Source: Microgenomates group bacterium GW2011_GWF2_46_18 (GTDB taxonomy: Bacteria > Patescibacteriota > Microgenomatia > UBA1400 > UBA12108). Taken from it: a stretch of 34,104 nt of DNA. Below the pieces are notes generated by a model. It searched no databases and was not told the origin of the DNA. It worked only from the letters and a program-made list of their open reading frames with translations. Both the position numbers and the translations under genes were made by a program. This document shows, in pieces, positions 30,710-34,104 of this stretch. The DNA lies in assembly GCA_001002415.1 (NCBI GenBank), contig LCMB01000011.1, positions 1-34,104 of the forward strand, read 5' to 3'. The first letter of the stretch is position 1. Every line of letters begins with the position of its first letter.

Positions 30710-30928
30710 ATGCCGATTATTGTAAGAGCGAAAAAGGACGAGAGTCCGGACGCAATCATCCGACGGTTTAAGAAAAAAGTCTTGAATGAGAATATCATTG
30801 AAGAGGTGCGTGAACGTGAATTTCATAAATCTCCAGCCGTAAAACGCAAGGAGCGAAATAATGAAATTAAGCGTAAGCGTTATACCGAACGGATGCAAAA
30901 ACTAGCTGCCAACCGAAAGAAATCATGA
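30710..30928 (+). CDS. rpsU: Ribosomal protein S21
   Basis: A 72-aa very basic protein: MPIIVRAKKDESPDAIIRRFKK matches the S21 N-terminus, and EFHKSPAVKRKERNNEIKRK is the basic helix of the C-terminus. S21 sits near the anti-Shine-Dalgarno end of 16S rRNA and helps initiation. It is noteworthy here because most genes in this window seem to lack a Shine-Dalgarno. The stop overlaps the yqeY ATG (ATGA). Confidence 0.95.
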   Translation: MPIIVRAKKDESPDAIIRRFKKKVLNENIIEEVREREFHKSPAVKRKERNNEIKRKRYTERMQKLAANRKKS

Positions 30929-31380
30929 GCATTGCCGGGGATTTGCAGGATGAGATGAAGAAGGCGATGAAAGCCCAGGATGCGCCGCGGCTTTCGGCGA
31001 TACGGATGCTGATTTCGGCGATTAGATATGCCGGAATTGATTTTGCGGCGGGGGGTGGGGGAGAGATGACCGATGAACAGGTAATCCCGGTACTAGCAAA
31101 AGAAGCCAAAAAGCGACGCGAGTCGATTGTGGCCTATCGCGCAGCGGGGAGAACCGAGCAAGCCAAACAAGAGGAATTTGAACTAGCGATGATTGAGGGG
31201 TATTTGCCCAAGATGATGGATGAAGCGGAAGTTAGAATTAGAGTGTTGGGAATGAAAGAAAAGTGGGAAGGAAGGACCAATTTTGGCGAAGTAATGCAAA
31301 GCATTATGAAAGAATTTAAAGGACAGGCGGAGGGAAGTATTGTTGCCAAAGTGGTAAAAGAAGTTTTGACACAACAATGA
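30925..31380 (+). CDS. yqeY: YqeY/GatB-like protein
   Basis: 151 aa, all-helical, related to the C-terminal tRNA-binding domain of GatB. Visible: LQDEMKKAMKAQDAPRLSAIRML at the start, VLAKEAKKRRESIVAYRAAGR, EFELAMIEGYLPKMM, and FGEVMQSIMKEFKGQAEGSIVAKVVKE. It may help aminoacyl-tRNA handling; the exact role is unknown. It overlaps rpsU upstream and ybeY downstream by 4 nt each, so the three are translationally coupled. Confidence 0.93.
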   Translation: MSIAGDLQDEMKKAMKAQDAPRLSAIRMLISAIRYAGIDFAAGGGGEMTDEQVIPVLAKEAKKRRESIVAYRAAGRTEQAKQEEFELAMIEGYLPKMMDEAEVRIRVLGMKEKWEGRTNFGEVMQSIMKEFKGQAEGSIVAKVVKEVLTQQ

Positions 31381-31769
31381 TCACGATCAACATTGCGGCA
31401 GATGCCAAGTATCCATTTGATCGGACGGCTTTGCGGAATCACCTAGAAAAGATTTTGGAAGCACATCAACTAAAGGACGGGATCGAAGTGGAAGTTGAGG
31501 TAGTCGGGAAGCGGAAGATGAGTCAGATTCACCAGACTTACATGCAGGTAGCGGGGCCGACGGATGTTTTATCGTTCCCCTTAAATGATCCGGCGGATGA
31601 CCGGCCTTTTTTGATGCCGCCGGACGGGATATTGCGCATGGGAGATATCGTGATTTGCTATCCTGAAGCGGTAACCGAAGCTTTGGAAAAACAAATCAAA
31701 GTGGATATCCAGATCCAGTTTTTGGCGGAGCATGGACTCATGCATTTACTGGGATTTCATCACGAATAG
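31377..31769 (+). CDS. ybeY: Endoribonuclease YbeY
   Basis: A metal-dependent endoribonuclease for 16S rRNA 3'-end maturation and ribosome quality control. 130 aa, compact. TDVLSFPLND and the zinc motif HGLMHLLGFHHE are visible; His119, His123 and His129 are in the H-x3-H-x5-H order. The residue before the last His, Asp in most bacteria (GYDH), is His128 here. ATG 31377 overlaps yqeY (ATGA). Being next to rpsU fits a ribosome-centred operon. Confidence 0.93.
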   Translation: MITINIAADAKYPFDRTALRNHLEKILEAHQLKDGIEVEVEVVGKRKMSQIHQTYMQVAGPTDVLSFPLNDPADDRPFLMPPDGILRMGDIVICYPEAVTEALEKQIKVDIQIQFLAEHGLMHLLGFHHE

Positions 31770-31783
31770 GTGAGAACTCGTGG

Positions 31784-31789
31784 TAAAGT
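31784..31789 (+). promoter_or_regulatory. -10-like TAAAGT before dnaX
   Basis: TAAAGT touches ATG 31790 and ends 6 nt before ATG 31796. By the common 6-nt spacing the start would be 31796. Confidence 0.35.
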
Positions 31790-31795
31790 ATGAGT

Positions 31796-33193
31796 ATGAG
31801 TTTGTATTTGAAATACCGTCCTCGCACGATTGATGAACTAGATTTGGCCAGTGTGAGAAAGACTCTGGAACAAATCGTGACGGCGAATAAAGTTGCCCAC
31901 GCATATTTACTGACAGGTCCAAGGGGAGCGGGGAAGACGAGCGCGGCTCGAGTCTTGGCAAGAATCGTTAACTGCGAGAAAAACCGGAATAAATTGGGAG
32001 AGCCATGTAACGAGTGTAGTGCATGTAAGTCGATTTTGAACGGATCGGCAGTCGATTTTATCGAGATTGATGCGGCTTCCAATCGAGGTATTGATGATAT
32101 TCGGGAATTGAAAGAGAAAATTCGTTTGGCTCCGTCGCAACTTTCTTACAAAGTGTACATTATCGATGAAGTTCACATGCTGACGACGGAAGCATTTAAT
32201 GCCTTACTTAAGACCTTGGAAGAGCCACCGAAACATGCCATATTTGCCTTGTGTACGACCGAGACACATAAGGTTCCGGAAACAATTAAATCACGCTGTG
32301 TACCGATTCAGTTCGGGAAAGCGAGCGAAAACGAAATGAAGCGATCGTTATCGCGGGTGGTAGCTGGGGAAGAAAAGAAAATCAGTGAGGAGGCTCTTAG
32401 TTATTTGGCTAAAGCGGTTGATGGGTCATTTCGGGATGGAGTGAAGGCTTTGGAAATAGCGCTAACTACGACTATGGAAGTAGATTTGGGGAGAATGGAA
32501 GAGGTAGTCGTGGGAGTGGCCGGATTTTCGGCCAAGCCACTGGCTCATGCTTTGGCGGACAAGGATGCCGACTTGGCTTTGCAGGTTTTTCGCAAGGCGG
32601 TTTTGACAGGAGTTAATTTGGGATACTTGTTGGTAGAGACGATGAAGGCTTTGCGAGATTTGCTAATGGAAGGGAAAGAAGTAACCTTAACGAAGTTAAT
32701 TTTTGCCTTGGATGAGGTGGCTAGTAAGAGCGGGACAAGTGCAGTGCCGGAACTGCTGGTTGAAATGGTGATAATCGATTGGTGCGGAGTAGTCCCAAAA
32801 CCATCGAACTTTGGGGAAAAGAATAAGGATCCGAAACCGACGAAGATAGTTCCACAAAGTCCCAAGCCAGAGAAAAAAATGGCGGCGGTTAGTCACGACG
32901 AAGTTTGGCAAAAACTACTTAAAGGACTGAATGGAGACAGTCTGACACTGGGAGCGCTGCTATCCAAGGCGACCCCGGCGCAGATCTCGGGAGACATTTT
33001 AACTATCAAAGTGGGATATGCTTTTCATAAAGAACAAATAATGACGGAAAAGATTTTGGGGAAATTAGAAAAATTGTTGAGTGAGGCGATGGGAAGAGAG
33101 ATGAAGGTCAAGTGTGAAGTAGCGGAAGCGGCAGCCAAGATGCCCGCGCCAAGTGATACAATAGACGAAGCGATGGCCATATTTAATAGTTAA
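31796..33193 (+). CDS. dnaX: DNA polymerase III subunit gamma/tau
   Basis: The clamp-loader ATPase, 465 aa. SLYLKYRPRTIDEL is the standard N-terminus. Walker A is GPRGAGKTSAARVLA, the zinc module is a C-x10-C-x2-C-x2-C in CEKNRNKLGEPCNECSAC, and Walker B is YIIDEVHMLTTEAFNALLKTLEEPP. Sensor 1 is ALCTTETHKVPETIKSRC and sensor 2 is in DGSFRDGVKALE. The C-terminal third is short, with a Pro/Lys linker (about 338-360) and a tau-like end domain. ATG 31796 is chosen over 31790 for the family N-terminus and the spacing to TAAAGT. ybaB and recR follow, the classical dnaX-ybaB-recR order. Confidence 0.95.
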   Translation: MSLYLKYRPRTIDELDLASVRKTLEQIVTANKVAHAYLLTGPRGAGKTSAARVLARIVNCEKNRNKLGEPCNECSACKSILNGSAVDFIEIDAASNRGIDDIRELKEKIRLAPSQLSYKVYIIDEVHMLTTEAFNALLKTLEEPPKHAIFALCTTETHKVPETIKSRCVPIQFGKASENEMKRSLSRVVAGEEKKISEEALSYLAKAVDGSFRDGVKALEIALTTTMEVDLGRMEEVVVGVAGFSAKPLAHALADKDADLALQVFRKAVLTGVNLGYLLVETMKALRDLLMEGKEVTLTKLIFALDEVASKSGTSAVPELLVEMVIIDWCGVVPKPSNFGEKNKDPKPTKIVPQSPKPEKKMAAVSHDEVWQKLLKGLNGDSLTLGALLSKATPAQISGDILTIKVGYAFHKEQIMTEKILGKLEKLLSEAMGREMKVKCEVAEAAAKMPAPSDTIDEAMAIFNS

Positions 33194-33207
33194 CCAAAAG
33201 GAGAGAT

Positions 33208-33516
33208 ATGTTCGATAAATTTAAACAAATGGGGCAACAGGCATCACAACTGAAACAGATTCGAGACCAAGCAGTTCAGATGCAGAAACAATTGCAGGCT
33301 GAAGTTATTGAGATGGAAGCGGATGGGATCCGAGTAGTTATGACAGCTGACCAAAAGGTCCAGACAATAACCATTGATGGCAAGTATGAGGAAAGATTGG
33401 TCAAAGTATTGAATGATGCGGTCAAAAAATCCCAACAGATTGCGGCCAAGAAACTGCAAGAAATGTCGGGAGGACTCAAGGGACTATTGGGAGGAATGGG
33501 TGGAGGACAACAGTAA
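33208..33516 (+). CDS. ybaB: Nucleoid-associated protein YbaB/EbfC
   Basis: 102 aa: an N-terminal coiled coil (FKQMGQQASQLKQIRDQAVQ), then EVIEMEADGIRVVMTADQKVQTITIDGK and a Gly-rich end (LGGMGGGQQ). It binds DNA as a homodimer and commonly sits between dnaX and recR. AAGGAG 4 nt before ATG 33208 is one of the few good Shine-Dalgarno sequences here. Confidence 0.94.
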   Translation: MFDKFKQMGQQASQLKQIRDQAVQMQKQLQAEVIEMEADGIRVVMTADQKVQTITIDGKYEERLVKVLNDAVKKSQQIAAKKLQEMSGGLKGLLGGMGGGQQ

Positions 33517-33528
33517 GTTGTTCGCTAC

Positions 33529-34104
33529 ATGCGTTTACCTAAAATTGTCGAAGACTTAACAAGCTCGTTTGAGAAATTGCCGGGGATTGGGAGACGGAGT
33601 GCACAGCGACTGGCATTTTACTTACTTCGGGTACCTCAGCGGGATTTGGATAGTTTTGCTGCCTTCCTCGCCAATTTAAAAAAACAAACTAAGCTGTGCA
33701 GTATTTGCCATAATTTGAGTGATCAGGAGCAGTGTGCGGTGTGTGCGGATTCCTCGCGCAATAGTCGACAGGTCTGTGTAGTTGAGTCATTTCAAGATGT
33801 GTTGGCGATTGAGAAGTCGGGAAGTTACAGCGGGGTTTACCACGTCTTGCACGGCTGTATTTCCCCTTTGAATAATATCGGGCCGGACGAACTGTTTATT
33901 GATACTTTGGTTACCCGGGTCAAAAAAGGCGGAATCGACGAGGTGATTTTGGCAACCAATACCAGTTTGGAAGGGGAGGCCACGGCACTGTATGTTAAGC
34001 AAGCATTGGATGGACTAAAAGTGGAAATTAGTCGGATAGGTCGTGGACTTCCGACGGGAGTTGAGATAGAATATGCAGACGAAACCACGCTGGCCCATGC
34101 GTTT
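33529..34104 (+). CDS. recR: Recombination protein RecR (3' end outside the window)
   Basis: RecFOR-pathway protein that helps load RecA at gaps. 192 codons are visible from ATG 33529 to the edge. Helix-hairpin-helix KLPGIGRRSAQRLAFYLL, zinc module LCSICHNLSDQEQCAVC, Toprim block VCVVESFQDVLAIEKSG and YHVLHGCISPLNNIGPDEL, then EVILATNTSLEGEATALYV and SRIGRGLPTGVEIEYAD. The last visible residues TLAHAF usually precede the C-terminus by under ten residues, so nearly the whole protein is present. It starts 12 nt after ybaB. Confidence 0.94.
   Translation, partial: MRLPKIVEDLTSSFEKLPGIGRRSAQRLAFYLLRVPQRDLDSFAAFLANLKKQTKLCSICHNLSDQEQCAVCADSSRNSRQVCVVESFQDVLAIEKSGSYSGVYHVLHGCISPLNNIGPDELFIDTLVTRVKKGGIDEVILATNTSLEGEATALYVKQALDGLKVEISRIGRGLPTGVEIEYADETTLAHAF

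Noticed and set aside
1-34104. Alternative genetic code (UGA as Gly, as in some Patescibacteria)
   Set aside because: TGA ends dprA, rpsB, rseP and yqeY at the expected family lengths, and no ORF needs read-through.
1-34104. tRNA genes, rRNA genes, CRISPR arrays, IS elements
   Set aside because: No cloverleaf with a T-arm and acceptor, no regular direct repeats with spacers, and no transposase-like ORF seen in the intergenic regions.

Overview
The window looks like a piece of a Patescibacteria (Candidate Phyla Radiation) genome, most likely of the Microgenomates/Katanobacteria kind. The evidence is tight packing, many 4-nt stop/start overlaps, frequent GTG and TTG starts, a strongly purine-rich coding strand and very compact versions of universal genes (a DprA reduced to its core domain, a 148-aa EF-Ts). 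It also has a class II ribonucleotide reductase and an archaeal-type thymidylate synthase with an MtrA-like N-terminal domain. The lineage assignment is inference from gene content. TGA is used as an ordinary stop, so this is not a UGA=Gly lineage.

Layout. 1-2640: end of an M29 aminopeptidase, a frameshifted alpha/beta hydrolase, a cupin protein, a polyprenyl synthase and a 57-aa orphan. 2648-8010: dprA, pth, topA and the B12-dependent reductase. 8024-11643: a small reverse-strand CxxC protein, then a dTMP block of MtrA-like/thymidylate synthase fusion, HAD phosphatase and deoxyribosyltransferase-like/thymidylate kinase fusion, closed by an intrinsic terminator. 11807-14428: a small CxxC protein, an M20 peptidase, a sortase and a tiny exported candidate sortase substrate. 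14429-14895: a non-coding stretch packed with hairpins, probably a structured RNA. 14896-15718: a membrane protein and a lipoprotein of different base composition, ended by a long-stem terminator. 15956-20750: FkbM methyltransferase, GT2 glycosyltransferase and a 994-aa membrane protein (surface glycan module). 20823-26388: nucleotide/one-carbon block of MazG-like protein, deoxynucleoside-kinase-like protein, an orphan, CMP-kinase-like protein, glyA (reverse), an HD protein and folD. 26646-34104: rpsB, tsf, rseP, yvcK, a DHH protein, rpsU, yqeY, ybeY, dnaX, ybaB and recR.

How the parts fit. GlyA and FolD can make and interconvert the C1-folate that thymidylate synthase uses. The reductase, kinases and pyrophosphatase-like proteins feed dNTP supply. 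No cobalamin or folate synthesis gene is in view. Sortase, lipoprotein, glycosyltransferases and RseP are envelope functions.

The main regulatory observation is that about fifteen genes have a -10-like hexamer ending 6-9 nt before the start codon, which implies leaderless mRNAs. rpsB is the opposite: a long leader in which an ACCTCCT segment can pair with its own Shine-Dalgarno. The best candidates for something undescribed are the hairpin-rich region 14450-14740, the rpsB leader switch, the deoxyribosyltransferase-like/TMPK fusion that lacks the usual catalytic Glu, and the sortase with its nonstandard substrate.
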